Source of the DNA: UBA5972 sp964480735
GTDB lineage: Bacteria; Pseudomonadota; Alphaproteobacteria; Rhodobacterales; Rhodobacteraceae
DNA length: 64,000 bases
Reading direction: 5' to 3'
Assembly: GCA_964480735.1 (NCBI GenBank)
Contig: CAYZQS010000002.1
Span: 19,954-83,953, forward strand
The notes below the pieces were generated by a model. That model did no database searches. It was not told the DNA's origin and saw nothing but the letters and a program-made list of their open reading frames with translations. Shown piece after piece: positions 1-8,557 of the stretch. Position 1 is the stretch's first letter; every line of letters begins with the position of its first letter. The translations under genes and the position numbers were made by a program.

Positions 1-168
1 GCCATCGGTGTTTCGGCGCAGGCCCTGGCGCATGCAACCGGTCTGTCAATGGAAACGTCGGCGCAAATTCAGGGCGGTGTTCAGACCGCAATGGAAATGG
101 CAACCCTGTCGATCGTGGCGGGTATCGTGGGTTCAACCGGACCAACCGGTTCAGGCGGGAAAATCTGA
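1..168 (+). CDS. Reb-type (R-body) protein, 3' part
   Basis: An open frame enters from the left edge and stops at TGA 166-168, giving 55 visible residues. They are rich in Ala, Gln, Thr and Met (for example MEMATLSIVAGIVGS), like the C-terminal halves of Reb proteins, which assemble into R-bodies: cytoplasmic protein ribbons able to unroll. The stop lies two bases before the ATG of the next reb gene at 171, so the genes are probably co-transcribed. Assignment to the Reb family rests on composition and on three downstream neighbours with the RebB signature. The N-terminal part carrying the diagnostic motif is outside the window. Confidence 0.55.
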   Translation, partial: AIGVSAQALAHATGLSMETSAQIQGGVQTAMEMATLSIVAGIVGSTGPTGSGGKI

Positions 169-170
169 CT

Positions 171-503
171 ATGGCTTATCCGACACCTGTAAATGGCCAG
201 ATCACCGATGCGGTCACGCAGTCCAACGTTTCAGTTGTGGCCCAGGCCCCGGCGATTGCCACCGCCAACATGTACCAATCCGCGTCCCATTCCATCAGTA
301 TTCTCTACGAAAACGCGGTGCAGACCCAACGCAACAGCGCCATCAGCGCGCAGGCGTCGTCAAATCAGGGTGTTATTCAGATCTACACCGCAGGCACAAT
401 GGCGGGCGCTATGGCAACCGTAAAGATCGCCCAAAGCAACACGGTTGATCATACAACAGATATTCTGACCGCGCTAAAGGCGTTGGTGGACCCAAAGAAA
501 TAA
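171..503 (+). CDS. RebB-family R-body protein
   Basis: A 110-residue protein opening with the typical RebB signature: ITDAVTQSNVSVVAQAPA, then MYQSASHSISILYENAV. The region around residues 10-60 is the conserved core of the RebB (killing trait) family. R-body proteins of Caedibacter and free-living proteobacteria polymerise into coiled ribbons in the cytoplasm, in some hosts toxic to eukaryotic predators. The gene starts two bases after the preceding reb stop and is followed by a paralogue at 550 preceded by an AAGGAG ribosome site. There is no signal peptide or membrane segment, as expected. Family membership is seen in the sequence; toxicity or predator targeting is not. Confidence 0.85.
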   Translation: MAYPTPVNGQITDAVTQSNVSVVAQAPAIATANMYQSASHSISILYENAVQTQRNSAISAQASSNQGVIQIYTAGTMAGAMATVKIAQSNTVDHTTDILTALKALVDPKK

Positions 504-549
504 GGAATGCGCCCCGCCTTTCAGGGGTCGAACAAGGAGAACGTAAATC

Positions 550-795
550 ATGGCCCAAGAAACTGTAAACGACCAGGTCACTGATGCTGTCACTCAGAAC
601 AACGTGAAAGTGCTTGCCGAGGCTCCGGCCCAGTCAATCGCGATGGTTTACCAGACATCCGCGCATTCAATCTCGCTGGCGATGGAAAATGCTCAACAGG
701 CCCAGGGCGGGCTACAGCAGATCGGCAACGCTGTTACCTCAAGTGCGGTGACGATGATTATGAATGCCGCCAAGAATTTTGAATCCGGCGCCTGA
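550..795 (+). CDS. RebB-family R-body protein
   Basis: An 81-residue paralogue of the preceding protein, with VTDAVTQNNVKVLAEAPAQS and MVYQTSAHSISLAMENAQQ in the same positions. It is shorter because the C-terminal tail after the core is reduced. An AAGGAG site lies 7 bases before the ATG. Reb loci typically encode several short paralogues of which a subset are structural subunits and others assist assembly; the sequence alone does not say which this is. Confidence 0.87.
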   Translation: MAQETVNDQVTDAVTQNNVKVLAEAPAQSIAMVYQTSAHSISLAMENAQQAQGGLQQIGNAVTSSAVTMIMNAAKNFESGA

Positions 796-830
796 TCGTC
801 ACCCCAGACTGCTAAATTGGAGAATGACCC

Positions 831-1370
831 ATGCCACCACGGAAAAATGCCAATTTAAACATCGCGCAGGATAGCGAGGGGAACGAGCAAAAAGGTAAAC
901 CCACCAACCCCGGGTCCGGCAAAAATCCCGGCCGCGATTTAGACATCGTCAACAAACAGATTCAGGATGCGGTAAAGTTTTCAACCCAATATGCGTTTGG
1001 CACGGCGCCTGACATTCAGCTGCCGCCCTCCAGCGGCACCGCTGCCAATACCACAGGCCCCTCGGGCACCGGCCCACGGGCGTTTAACGCCGGCACGCCG
1101 ATCGCATACCAAAAAGCATCGCAGGCGATGGCGCTTTCGGTGCAGGATGCGGTGGATTACCAAAGAAATATACTGTCCATGACCTCTGCTGCCGAAGGCA
1201 AAGCTTTGCAACTGATGTTTGAAGATATTGCCGAGGGAAATATCGAGGCGTTGGGCGAGCACGCAATAGTCTATATTCTGTCGATGCTGGGAGCCCTTGC
1301 CGGCGGGCTGGTGGCCGAACAAATCACCAATGCCTCCGGCGAAGCGCTGGCGAAATTTCCAACAACTTAA
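831..1370 (+). CDS. Reb-like protein with N-terminal extension
   Basis: A 179-residue protein with a polar, basic N-terminus of about 45 residues (Gly, Pro, Lys rich) followed by a Reb-like segment: IVNKQIQDAVKFSTQYA, then YQKASQAMALSVQDAVDYQR around residues 90-110. The helical C-terminus ends in a hydrophobic Ala/Gly/Leu stretch (near residues 145-165) that could be buried in the ribbon or touch membrane. It starts 35 bases after the preceding reb stop and is the last gene of the run. The longer form resembles the accessory Reb subunits found beside RebB, but I cannot assign it to a named member. Confidence 0.65.
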   Translation: MPPRKNANLNIAQDSEGNEQKGKPTNPGSGKNPGRDLDIVNKQIQDAVKFSTQYAFGTAPDIQLPPSSGTAANTTGPSGTGPRAFNAGTPIAYQKASQAMALSVQDAVDYQRNILSMTSAAEGKALQLMFEDIAEGNIEALGEHAIVYILSMLGALAGGLVAEQITNASGEALAKFPTT

Positions 1371-1416
1371 GAATTTCCGACTGATTGCCATAACCGTGTG
1401 GAAAATCACCAACGGC

Positions 1417-2304
1417 TTAAAGCATGATCCGCTGTAATTTTTTGCGCGCCAACTGCACCCGCTTGCGCACCGCAACGTTGCTTAGCTCCATGTCAGACGC
1501 GATATTGTCGTAGGGCAATTCAGACAGGCACCGCAGCAGCAACGGTTCCATAAGGTCCGCCGGAAGCTCTAATATGGCCAGCAAAACATCGGCGAAACTT
1601 TCGTTCGCCATAAGTTCCTCTTCGCCAGATTTGCAAATTGCTGTTCCCGCGGGAGATGGAAGTGCGGCCTCTGTAACCACGGATTCAACCCGGTCGCCCA
1701 TAGTTGAAGTGCGGGCGCGGTGGCGGTGCAGATCGATGCAGGAATTTCGCACCAGCCGGTTGAACCAGGCCGCCGGATTGTGAATCTTGTCCGGATCAAA
1801 CGCCCGCTGCGCCTGTATCATTGCAGCGCTTAAGGCATCTTCGGCGTCCGCCAAATTGCCGTTTAACATGCGCAACGCAAATTTGTGCAGCTTTTGGCTT
1901 TGATCCATCCAGGCGGACCAGAATGCGTCAAGGGATCTTTCGGGTTTTGTCGCGCTGGCCTGCGGTGGGTGGTTTTGCGGGCTACCGCCCGGCGCCTGCG
2001 TCCGGTGTTCCGGAATTCCGGAAAGGTGGGCATTGTTTTGAATGTGCCCCAGCCATTGGGTGAAAATGGCCAGTGGATTAATCTGGGTTTTGCCCAGCCG
2101 CAGCATATTGTCTGCCGGTTGCACGCAATCCGCCAGTATCGATACCGGCGTTTTCCGGCTAGGTTTTTTCCGTTTTTGGCGCTGCGCATAGATTTGAACC
2201 AATTGTGCCCGAAGTTCCAGAACAGGATCAACGGATTGCGGCGCATTTTCTTCCGGCCCCTTGGGCCGATCTATGACCGGCACAGGGAATTGAACCACTT
2301 TCAT
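1417..2304 (-). CDS. ECF-like RNA polymerase sigma factor with long N-terminal extension
   Basis: A 295-residue protein. Residues about 125-197 form a sigma-70 region 2 (LDAFWSAWMDQ, LADAEDALSAAM, NPAAWFNRLVRNSCID, then HRHRAR). Residues about 236-290 form a region 4 helix-turn-helix (ELPYDNIASDMELSNVAVRKR). No region 3 is evident, which is ECF-like. Residues 1-120 are an extra basic and proline-rich arm not normal for ECF factors. The gene is convergent with the reb cluster, their stops only 46 bases apart. Sigma factors are recurrent neighbours of reb loci in proteobacteria, so it probably controls R-body synthesis. No anti-sigma gene is visible next to it. Confidence 0.8.
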   Translation of the reverse strand: MKVVQFPVPVIDRPKGPEENAPQSVDPVLELRAQLVQIYAQRQKRKKPSRKTPVSILADCVQPADNMLRLGKTQINPLAIFTQWLGHIQNNAHLSGIPEHRTQAPGGSPQNHPPQASATKPERSLDAFWSAWMDQSQKLHKFALRMLNGNLADAEDALSAAMIQAQRAFDPDKIHNPAAWFNRLVRNSCIDLHRHRARTSTMGDRVESVVTEAALPSPAGTAICKSGEEELMANESFADVLLAILELPADLMEPLLLRCLSELPYDNIASDMELSNVAVRKRVQLARKKLQRIML

Positions 2305-2391
2305 CCACTTTTACACGACGGCGTGGTGTCTTAGTGCAGACTATCCGTGCTGTACAAATTCGTCAGTCTGTCTTGATAAAGCCCCAAACCC

Positions 2392-2601
2392 CCGGCTCCT
2401 AAATAAGAATATTGTCGCTTCAGGAGCCGTAAGTTCGCCCCCCCATNNNNNNNNNNNNNNNNNNNNNNNNNNNNNNNNNNNNNNNNNNNNNNNNNNNNNN
2501 NNNNNNNNNNNNNNNNNNNNNNNNNNNNNNNNNNNNNNNNNNNNNNCCGGCTCCTAAATAAGAATATTGTCGCTTCAGGAGCCGTAAGTTCGCCCCCCCA
2601 T
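2392..2601. repeat. Identical 55-bp copies flanking a gap, each with an 8-bp hairpin
   Basis: Positions 2392-2446 and 2547-2601 are identical over 55 bases and abut the N run on both sides. Inside each copy, CGGCTCCT and AGGAGCCG form a perfect 8-bp inverted repeat around a 21-base loop. Fifty-five is a common de Bruijn k-mer length, so this could be the overlap of two contigs joined by a scaffolder. It could also be a genuine short tandem repeat that broke the assembly. Confidence 0.8.
2447..2546. other. Assembly gap (100 N)
   Basis: Exactly 100 N, a placeholder length rather than a measured distance. It lies between genes. Confidence 0.99.
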
Positions 2602-2814
2602 GCTCTACTGACGATTGAAATGTGGATTTGTGATGGCAATTATGGAAAATCGGAGAAAATTATCAAATTGTGGCTAACACATTGTCTATTGATGAGAAAA
2701 TTGAATATTGCCAGCGCCATACGCTGATGAGTCTGGCATTATCGGCAACCGCAGATAGATGAAAATTTCACACGTTTGGTGATTTTCGCTTCGGCCGTTT
2801 GCTGCCCATAAACG

Positions 2815-4887
2815 TCAATAGTCGTTAAAGAAAACACGGTCGTGTTTTAGCGGGTTGTCCCGGTCGATGTTTTCGTCCAGCTCTCGGGCATACCGGTGCC
2901 CGGCAAATACCGCCGCTGCAATTATGGCCGGTGCATCGCAGTCGCCGATTTTGTTGATCGACTTAAAGGCTCCGGCGGCGGTGCGGGTTTGGATTGCCTG
3001 CAGGTCATTGTACAGGGCATCAACCGGCCGCCGCGCAGTGACCAAAACCAGCGAATTTGCCTTTATTTCAATCCGGGTACCTGTGTACGTGCAAGCAAGG
3101 ACGGCCTGTTGCCCGTCAAAGGACTGCAGGCCGTGGGCAACCTTTATTGTGGTGCCCAATTTCATAAGGCGCTTTTGTGCCCGTGTCCGGTCTGTGGTGT
3201 AAGCGCCCCAGCTTGAAACCAGATCGGCAGGAGTCACCAGCGTGACGTCAACGCCTTTGCTTTGCAGCAGTTCGGCGATCACCGTTCCCATATAGTAGTG
3301 ATCATCATCGTAAACCACCACCTGACCCGTGGGCAATCGGCCTGACAGGATATCGTCAGGCGTAAAGACCGCTGCGGGCGGGCCCAGATTATCAATACCG
3401 GCCAGCGCGTTCAGCCCGAATCCGTCGGTGCGCCACTGTGCGCCGGTTGCCACCACAACGTGATCTGCACCGATGTCAACAACCTGATCGGCAGTCAGCG
3501 CGCTTTCGCGAAAAACCTCAACATTGTCCAGTTGATCGATCTGCTGAATGCGGTAGTCGCGGACGCGCGACCATTGATTCAAACCGGGCAAAGTGGCCTC
3601 GCGGCTGACCCGACCGCCAAGGTGCCGCGTGGCTTCGGCCAGCATCACGGTATATCCGCGTTTTCCAAGCGCCTGTGCCGCCTCAAGTCCGGCCGGACCC
3701 GCACCCACAACCAAAACGCTGGCGTTTGTCTTGTTGCGTGCGATTTTTTCCGGGTGCCAGCCGCGCCGCCATTCTTCGCTGATCGTCGGGTTCTGAGTGC
3801 AGCGGATCGGAACGCCCTTACCGTCGCCCATATAACAGATATTGCACCCGATACATTCGCAGATGTCCTCGATCCGCCCTTCCTCTATCTTTTTGGGCAA
3901 AAAGGGATCGGCAATAGACGGGCGGGCCGCACCAATGAAATCAAGAACCCCGCGTTTGATCTGGTCCACCATCGTGTCAGGCGAGGTAAACCGCCCAACC
4001 GAGACGACCGGTTTTGTGGTCATGGCCTTGATTTTTGCAACATAGGGCTGCAGCGCACCTTCCGGAACAAAGCGGGACAGACCCATTTCCAGGGAATAAT
4101 CATTGACGTTGATGTCCCAAAGATCAGGCAGTTCACCCAGAATGCCGAACATGTCCTCGGTTTCGCCCGGAACCGGATTGCCGTCTGTGCCGCCGTATTC
4201 GCCGTTTGTTTCTGCCGAAAACCGAACCGCCACGGCCATTGTGTCGCCGACGGCTTCCTTGGTGTCCTCGATGATTTCCTTGACAAGGCGCACTCTGTTT
4301 TCCAGCGAACCGCCGTAGGCGTCACCTCGGGTGTTCATGGTTTTGGACATGAATTGCGACAAAAGATAGCCGTGGGTCGCATAGACATAAACCAGATCAA
4401 ACCCCGCGGTTTTGGCCCGCAAAGCTGCATTTTTGTGCCAGCGCCGGGCCTCTTGAATGTCTTGCATGTCCATCTGGCGGGTTTGAAACGGATTTCCGGC
4501 GAGGTTTGGCAGGCTGGCCACGCTCAGGGGCACCTCGCGGGTTTCCAGATTGGCCATCCTTGCGCCACCCAGACAAAGTTCCACACCGGCCAGGGCACCG
4601 TGCGCGTGCACATTTTCGGTCATCAGCGCATGGGCTTTGATATCGCCATCGTCCCAAAGCGAGGCGGACGGGTGGGGCGGGTCGTCGCTTGAAGGATGAA
4701 CCGAACAATACTCGGTGTTCACCACCGCCCAGCCGCCTTCGGCTTTTACCTTTCGCAAATCTGCCAGAATGCGCGGGCGTTGCCAACCGCTGCCGGTACA
4801 ATGGGGGACCTGATAAAATCGGTTTTTGGCGACAACCGGGCCGATCTTGACCGGTTCAAACAGCACGTCAAAGCGGGGGTCCCTCAT
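2815..4887 (-). CDS. Trimethylamine/dimethylamine dehydrogenase-family flavoprotein (paralogue 1)
   Basis: A 690-residue cytoplasmic iron-sulfur flavoprotein of the trimethylamine dehydrogenase, dimethylglycine DgcA and 2,4-dienoyl-CoA reductase superfamily. It oxidatively cleaves C-N bonds of methylated amines and passes electrons to an ETF. An N-terminal TIM barrel (NRFYQVPHC) places Cys30 where trimethylamine dehydrogenase binds FMN covalently. Cys345, 348, 351 and 363 (CIGCNIC then RCTQN) hold a 4Fe-4S cluster. A GAGPAG Rossmann motif near 395-400 starts the C-terminal nucleotide-binding half. Tyr169 and His172 of the catalytic set are kept. By recalled enzyme numbering, the aromatic substrate bowl is altered: Tyr60 kept, Trp264 is Tyr, Trp355 is Asp. 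The substrate may therefore not be trimethylamine. It is the last gene of the operon, its ATG overlapping the regulator stop (ATGA). Confidence 0.85.
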   Translation of the reverse strand: MRDPRFDVLFEPVKIGPVVAKNRFYQVPHCTGSGWQRPRILADLRKVKAEGGWAVVNTEYCSVHPSSDDPPHPSASLWDDGDIKAHALMTENVHAHGALAGVELCLGGARMANLETREVPLSVASLPNLAGNPFQTRQMDMQDIQEARRWHKNAALRAKTAGFDLVYVYATHGYLLSQFMSKTMNTRGDAYGGSLENRVRLVKEIIEDTKEAVGDTMAVAVRFSAETNGEYGGTDGNPVPGETEDMFGILGELPDLWDINVNDYSLEMGLSRFVPEGALQPYVAKIKAMTTKPVVSVGRFTSPDTMVDQIKRGVLDFIGAARPSIADPFLPKKIEEGRIEDICECIGCNICYMGDGKGVPIRCTQNPTISEEWRRGWHPEKIARNKTNASVLVVGAGPAGLEAAQALGKRGYTVMLAEATRHLGGRVSREATLPGLNQWSRVRDYRIQQIDQLDNVEVFRESALTADQVVDIGADHVVVATGAQWRTDGFGLNALAGIDNLGPPAAVFTPDDILSGRLPTGQVVVYDDDHYYMGTVIAELLQSKGVDVTLVTPADLVSSWGAYTTDRTRAQKRLMKLGTTIKVAHGLQSFDGQQAVLACTYTGTRIEIKANSLVLVTARRPVDALYNDLQAIQTRTAAGAFKSINKIGDCDAPAIIAAAVFAGHRYARELDENIDRDNPLKHDRVFFNDY

Positions 4888-5561
4888 GCGGGCTGTGTCT
4901 TGTCTTCGGTGTTCGTCCGGTCAGATATCGGGAAATGTGCGGGGAACAGTGCCGCCAGTGCCAACAAACAATCCTGTCGGTTCTTTTTTCGCCCGGCGTT
5001 TGACGGGTACAGCATCATACTAAGCCAAAAACCGTCTATCAGTGATTCAATAATGCGCGCGGCACTGGCGCTATTCAGATTGGGATATTGGCCCTGTGCG
5101 ATGATTTTTGAGGCAATATGATCTATTTTTTCAAACCGCTCGTTGTCAAATTTATTGTGTATTTTCAAATAATTCGGTCGGTATTTAGCCTGACCCCAAA
5201 ACGCAAACCAAACCGCCAGTTTCTTATGCGTGCAGATTTTTTTGTCAAAATCGGCACTGACGATTGCGGCCAGTTGATGCGCGGGCTCCGAAACAGACGC
5301 CGCCAGATACCGCGTCCACAGATCGTAATGCTCTTTGGCAAGATAGCCCAAAGTGGCGTCGTACAGGGCCTCTTTGCTTTCAAAGTGGTAATTGACCACG
5401 CCGTGGGACAACTTGGCCTTTTCGGTCACATGGCGCAGCGTTGTGTCCGAAAATCCGCGTTTTGAAATAGAGTCGATCGCCGCCTGAATAAGTTGTCGGC
5501 GGCGAACGTCGCGCGGCGCGGTTCGCTTTTGTTTTCGGTCACCGGTTTGTACCCGTTTCAC
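4884..5561 (-). CDS. BetI-like TetR-family transcriptional repressor
   Basis: A 225-residue TetR protein from a GTG start at 5561 that overlaps the permease stop (GTGA). An in-frame ATG upstream would run far into the permease gene, so GTG is preferred. The N-terminal helix-turn-helix (RRRQLIQAAIDSISKRGF through GVVNYHFESKEALY) and the AVWFAFWGQAK and ESLIDGFWLSMM segments match BetI, the choline-sensing repressor. It sits between the importer and the dehydrogenase, so it probably represses both the minus-strand operon and the divergent operon. Two candidate operators lie in 9851-9864 and 10242-10255. The ligand is likely an amine or betaine; that is inference. Confidence 0.85.
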   Translation of the reverse strand: MKRVQTGDRKQKRTAPRDVRRRQLIQAAIDSISKRGFSDTTLRHVTEKAKLSHGVVNYHFESKEALYDATLGYLAKEHYDLWTRYLAASVSEPAHQLAAIVSADFDKKICTHKKLAVWFAFWGQAKYRPNYLKIHNKFDNERFEKIDHIASKIIAQGQYPNLNSASAARIIESLIDGFWLSMMLYPSNAGRKKNRQDCLLALAALFPAHFPISDRTNTEDKTQPA

Positions 5562-6400
5562 GACGTTTCCTGCTCGGCAAGTTGCTGATCCAGCAGGTCG
5601 CGTTTTTGCTGTCGAAACATGATCAGGGCGGCGATGGCAACGCAAACCGCGACCACCAGAATGATGATGGTCGCCAGCGCGTTGATGTCCGGGCGCAGCC
5701 CTAACCGTATGCGCGAAAAGATCAGCATCGGCAGGGTATTCGCGCCCGGACCAGTTACAAAACTGGCGATGACAAGGTCATCAAGGGACAGGGTAAACGC
5801 CAAAAGCCACCCGGCAATCATCCCGGGCGCCAGTCGTGGCAGGGTTATGGCCGACAGAACCTTGAACGGTTTTGCCCCCAGATCAAGCGCGGCTTCTTCC
5901 AGCGTTTGACCCATTCCGGTTAACCGCGACTGAATAATGACGGCCACATAGGCCATCGAAAAGGTAATATGCGCCAGTGTGATGGTGGCAAATCCACGGT
6001 TCGCGGGCCAGCCGATCAGTTGTTTCAGGGCGATGAAAAAAACCAATAGCGAAAGACCGGTGATGACTTCGGGCATAACAAGCGGGGCCACCAATATTCC
6101 GCCAAACAGGGTTCTACCCCGGAACCGGCCAAAACGCACCATCGCAATCCCGGCCAGCGTGCCCATCAACGTGGCAATGGTGGCGTTGATGACCGCTATT
6201 CTGATGCTCAGGTAAACGGCGTTCCACACGTCTTCTGACTGAAACAAAACCGTATACCAGCGCGTGGACCACCCGCCCCAGACCGGAACAAGCTTTGAGT
6301 AATTGAACGAATAGATCACCAGCAGGATCATCGGCACGTATAAGAACGTAAGACCGGCAACCAGCATAACGGTCAGGAATTTAGAGCGGTCGGCCTGCAT
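5558..6400 (-). CDS. Polyamine/amine-type ABC transporter permease (PotC-like)
   Basis: A 280-residue inner-membrane permease with about six membrane segments and the ABC permease loop EAALDLGAKPFKVL near residue 170, which contacts the ATPase. The ATG at 6400 starts one base after the stop of the first permease gene; an upstream frame extension has no support. It belongs to the PotC/PotI branch, partnering the PotB-like permease to import polyamines or related cationic amines. Its stop overlaps the GTG of the TetR gene, showing translational coupling within the operon. Confidence 0.88.
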   Translation of the reverse strand: MQADRSKFLTVMLVAGLTFLYVPMILLVIYSFNYSKLVPVWGGWSTRWYTVLFQSEDVWNAVYLSIRIAVINATIATLMGTLAGIAMVRFGRFRGRTLFGGILVAPLVMPEVITGLSLLVFFIALKQLIGWPANRGFATITLAHITFSMAYVAVIIQSRLTGMGQTLEEAALDLGAKPFKVLSAITLPRLAPGMIAGWLLAFTLSLDDLVIASFVTGPGANTLPMLIFSRIRLGLRPDINALATIIILVVAVCVAIAALIMFRQQKRDLLDQQLAEQETS

Positions 6401-6401
6401 T

Positions 6402-7358
6402 TTATTGCGCCTCCGCCGCTTTGCCCTGATAGTGCTGATAGACCGCCATTGGCAGGACCAGCAGCAACAACAGAACGATTGCAACCGCGGATGCCACGGG
6501 CCAATCCACGTTTCTGGCAAACTCGTTATAAAGCTGACGCCCGATCATGTGCACATTACCGCCGCCCAGCAGATCAGGAATGACGTATTCACCGGTGGCC
6601 GGAATGAACACCAACAGCGATCCGGCGATAATGCCCGGCATGGTCAAAGGCAGAGTGACGCGGAAAAAAGTGTTTGTGGGCCGGGAACCCAGATCGGCCG
6701 CGGCCTCGTTCAAAGTTGCATCAAGTTTTTCCATGTTTGCGTAAAGCGGCAGGATCATGAACGGCAAATACGTGTAGATAATACCCACATAAACCGCAAA
6801 CTCTGTATACAGCATGCGAATAGGGTCGTCGATCAGACCAAGCCAAATCAGCAAATTGTTTATCGTTCCCTGATCCGCCAAAAGGCCCATCCAAGCATAA
6901 ACGCGCAGCAGAAATGACGTCCAAAACGGCAGAATAATAGCAAACAACAACAACCGGCGCGTGACCGGGCTGGACCGGACAATTGCGTAGGCAAGCGGAT
7001 AGCCGATCAACAGGCAAAAAACCGTCGATACAATCGATATCTTCAGCGAATTGACATAGGTGCGGGCATAAAGCGCGTCGTTGAAAATATAGAGGAAATT
7101 GTCAAAAACCAGTCGGACGGTGACAATCCCGGCATCGGTCCATTCAATCATTTGAGTGTAGGGCGGGCTTTTGATTGCCAGCTCTGCAAGGCTGATTTTG
7201 AATACGATCAGAAAGGGTGAAAGAAAGAAGATAAGCAGCCAAACAAACGGCAGCAAGATCACGATTGTCCGCCAGCGGGATTGAATTTTTCGCAGCAATC
7301 TTTGTACGAAATTTTCGGAACCTGCGGCCCGGTCGACGGTGAGGTTTGCGTCTGTCAT
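6402..7358 (-). CDS. Polyamine/amine-type ABC transporter permease (PotB-like)
   Basis: A 318-residue membrane permease. Its ATG at 7358 overlaps the ATPase stop (ATGA). A cytoplasmic N-terminus of about 40 residues leads into the first membrane segment (TIVILLPFVWLLIFFLSPF). The EAAADLGSRPTNTF loop marks the binding-protein-dependent permease family. It forms the membrane channel with the PotC-like protein. The longer N-terminus than PotB of E. coli is common in alphaproteobacterial homologues. Confidence 0.88.
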   Translation of the reverse strand: MTDANLTVDRAAGSENFVQRLLRKIQSRWRTIVILLPFVWLLIFFLSPFLIVFKISLAELAIKSPPYTQMIEWTDAGIVTVRLVFDNFLYIFNDALYARTYVNSLKISIVSTVFCLLIGYPLAYAIVRSSPVTRRLLLFAIILPFWTSFLLRVYAWMGLLADQGTINNLLIWLGLIDDPIRMLYTEFAVYVGIIYTYLPFMILPLYANMEKLDATLNEAAADLGSRPTNTFFRVTLPLTMPGIIAGSLLVFIPATGEYVIPDLLGGGNVHMIGRQLYNEFARNVDWPVASAVAIVLLLLLVLPMAVYQHYQGKAAEAQ

Positions 7359-8509
7359 TTGCTTAACAACATCGCGCTTGAGGCGTCCCAGCTTAGGTAA
7401 ACCACGTCTTCCCACGTTATCTGGTGTGTGCGGGTTTTTGGCCGGATCAGATTTGGGGCGGTCACATCGACAATAAGGCCGTTTTCAAACCGGATTTTAT
7501 AAATAGAGGAATTGCCCAGATAACCGATGTCGTCAACAATTCCCACCGCCTGGTTTGGCCCCTTTTTAGTCGGTGCTGTCTTGCTGAGGTGAATTTTTTC
7601 GGGCCGGATGGCAACCCACACGTTGCTGCCCTCCTTGGTCGCCTGACCGTGATCGATGTGAATGACCCCCAATTCCGTCAAGACGTGCACATGGTCAGCG
7701 CCATCCTCTGTGACCTGTCCGGCAAATATATTGGCGGATCCGATAAAATCGGCCACGAACCGGCTTTCAGGGAATTCGTAGATTTCCGTAGGCGTGCCGG
7801 TCTGGACAAATTCGCCGGCATTCATGACGGCTATTCTGCTGGACAGCGTCATCGCCTCTTCCTGATCATGGGTCACAACAACAAATGTGATCCCAACTTC
7901 TTCCTGGATATTGGCCAGTTCAAATTGCGTTTGCTCGCGCAGTTTCTTGTCAAGCGCGGCAAGCGGTTCATCCAGCAGCAGAACCTTTGGTTCCTTGACC
8001 AGCGCACGGGCAAGGGCAACGCGCTGTCTTTGACCGCCTGAAAGCTGTTGCGGTCGGCGTTTTTCGTAACCACTGAGTTCCACCAGTTTAAGAATGGCCT
8101 CGATTCTGTCGTCAATCTCGGTTTTTGGCAGCTTGTCCTGTTGCAATCCAAAGGCGATATTTTTCTGGACCGTCATATGGGGAAACAGCGCATAGCTTTG
8201 AAACATCATGTTTGTCGGGCGCTCGTAGGGCGGCACCGCAGACATATCTGCACCGTCGATGATGATTTGGCCCGATGTGGGAACTTCAAATCCTGCCAGC
8301 ATACGCAGCAGGGTTGTCTTGCCACATCCTGACCCGCCCAGAAGGCAAAACAGCTCGCCCTCATAAATGCTCAGATCAACGTTGTTGACGGCCGTAACAT
8401 CACCAAATTTCTTGGTGACAGCATTGATCCGAATAAGGGGTTTGGCGTCTCTTTCCAGCCACGGGGCTGCATCTATGTGCTGCTTGTTGGCGGCGGGTTG
8501 TCCGACCAT
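7355..8509 (-). CDS. Polyamine/amine-type ABC transporter ATP-binding protein (PotA/PotG-like)
   Basis: A 384-residue ATPase. Walker A is GGSGCGKTT, the signature is LSGGQRQRVALARAL, Walker B is VLLLDEP and the H-loop is VVVTHDQEEAM. The last 110 residues form a TOBE regulatory domain (VAIRPEKIHL). The ATG at 8509 is chosen because GAGG lies 6 bases upstream; a GTG at 8521 is also in frame. It energises import through the two permeases encoded directly downstream and linked by start/stop overlap. Confidence 0.9.
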   Translation of the reverse strand: MVGQPAANKQHIDAAPWLERDAKPLIRINAVTKKFGDVTAVNNVDLSIYEGELFCLLGGSGCGKTTLLRMLAGFEVPTSGQIIIDGADMSAVPPYERPTNMMFQSYALFPHMTVQKNIAFGLQQDKLPKTEIDDRIEAILKLVELSGYEKRRPQQLSGGQRQRVALARALVKEPKVLLLDEPLAALDKKLREQTQFELANIQEEVGITFVVVTHDQEEAMTLSSRIAVMNAGEFVQTGTPTEIYEFPESRFVADFIGSANIFAGQVTEDGADHVHVLTELGVIHIDHGQATKEGSNVWVAIRPEKIHLSKTAPTKKGPNQAVGIVDDIGYLGNSSIYKIRFENGLIVDVTAPNLIRPKTRTHQITWEDVVYLSWDASSAMLLSK

Positions 8510-8557
8510 CTTAGACCTCACAAAGCTGGAAAAATGTGGTGACCAAAAGAATAGTGA

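Larger units (their letters stand above)
2305..2814. other. Intergenic region with scaffold gap
   Basis: This stretch separates the sigma factor from the stop of the amine dehydrogenase gene at 2815. It holds the 100-N gap (2447-2546) flanked by identical 55-base copies. The bases from 2602 to 2814 are AT-richer and show no convincing gene or tRNA. The sigma-factor promoter should lie within 2305-2390, but I see no clear -35/-10 pair. Confidence 0.6.

Noticed and set aside
2392..2601. CRISPR-like direct repeats
   Set aside because: Only two copies, both touching the N run, with no spacer pattern and no cas genes in the window.
3460..4692. 410-codon open frame on the plus strand
   Set aside because: It lies fully antisense to the amine dehydrogenase, whose motifs are clear, and its own translation shows no domain.
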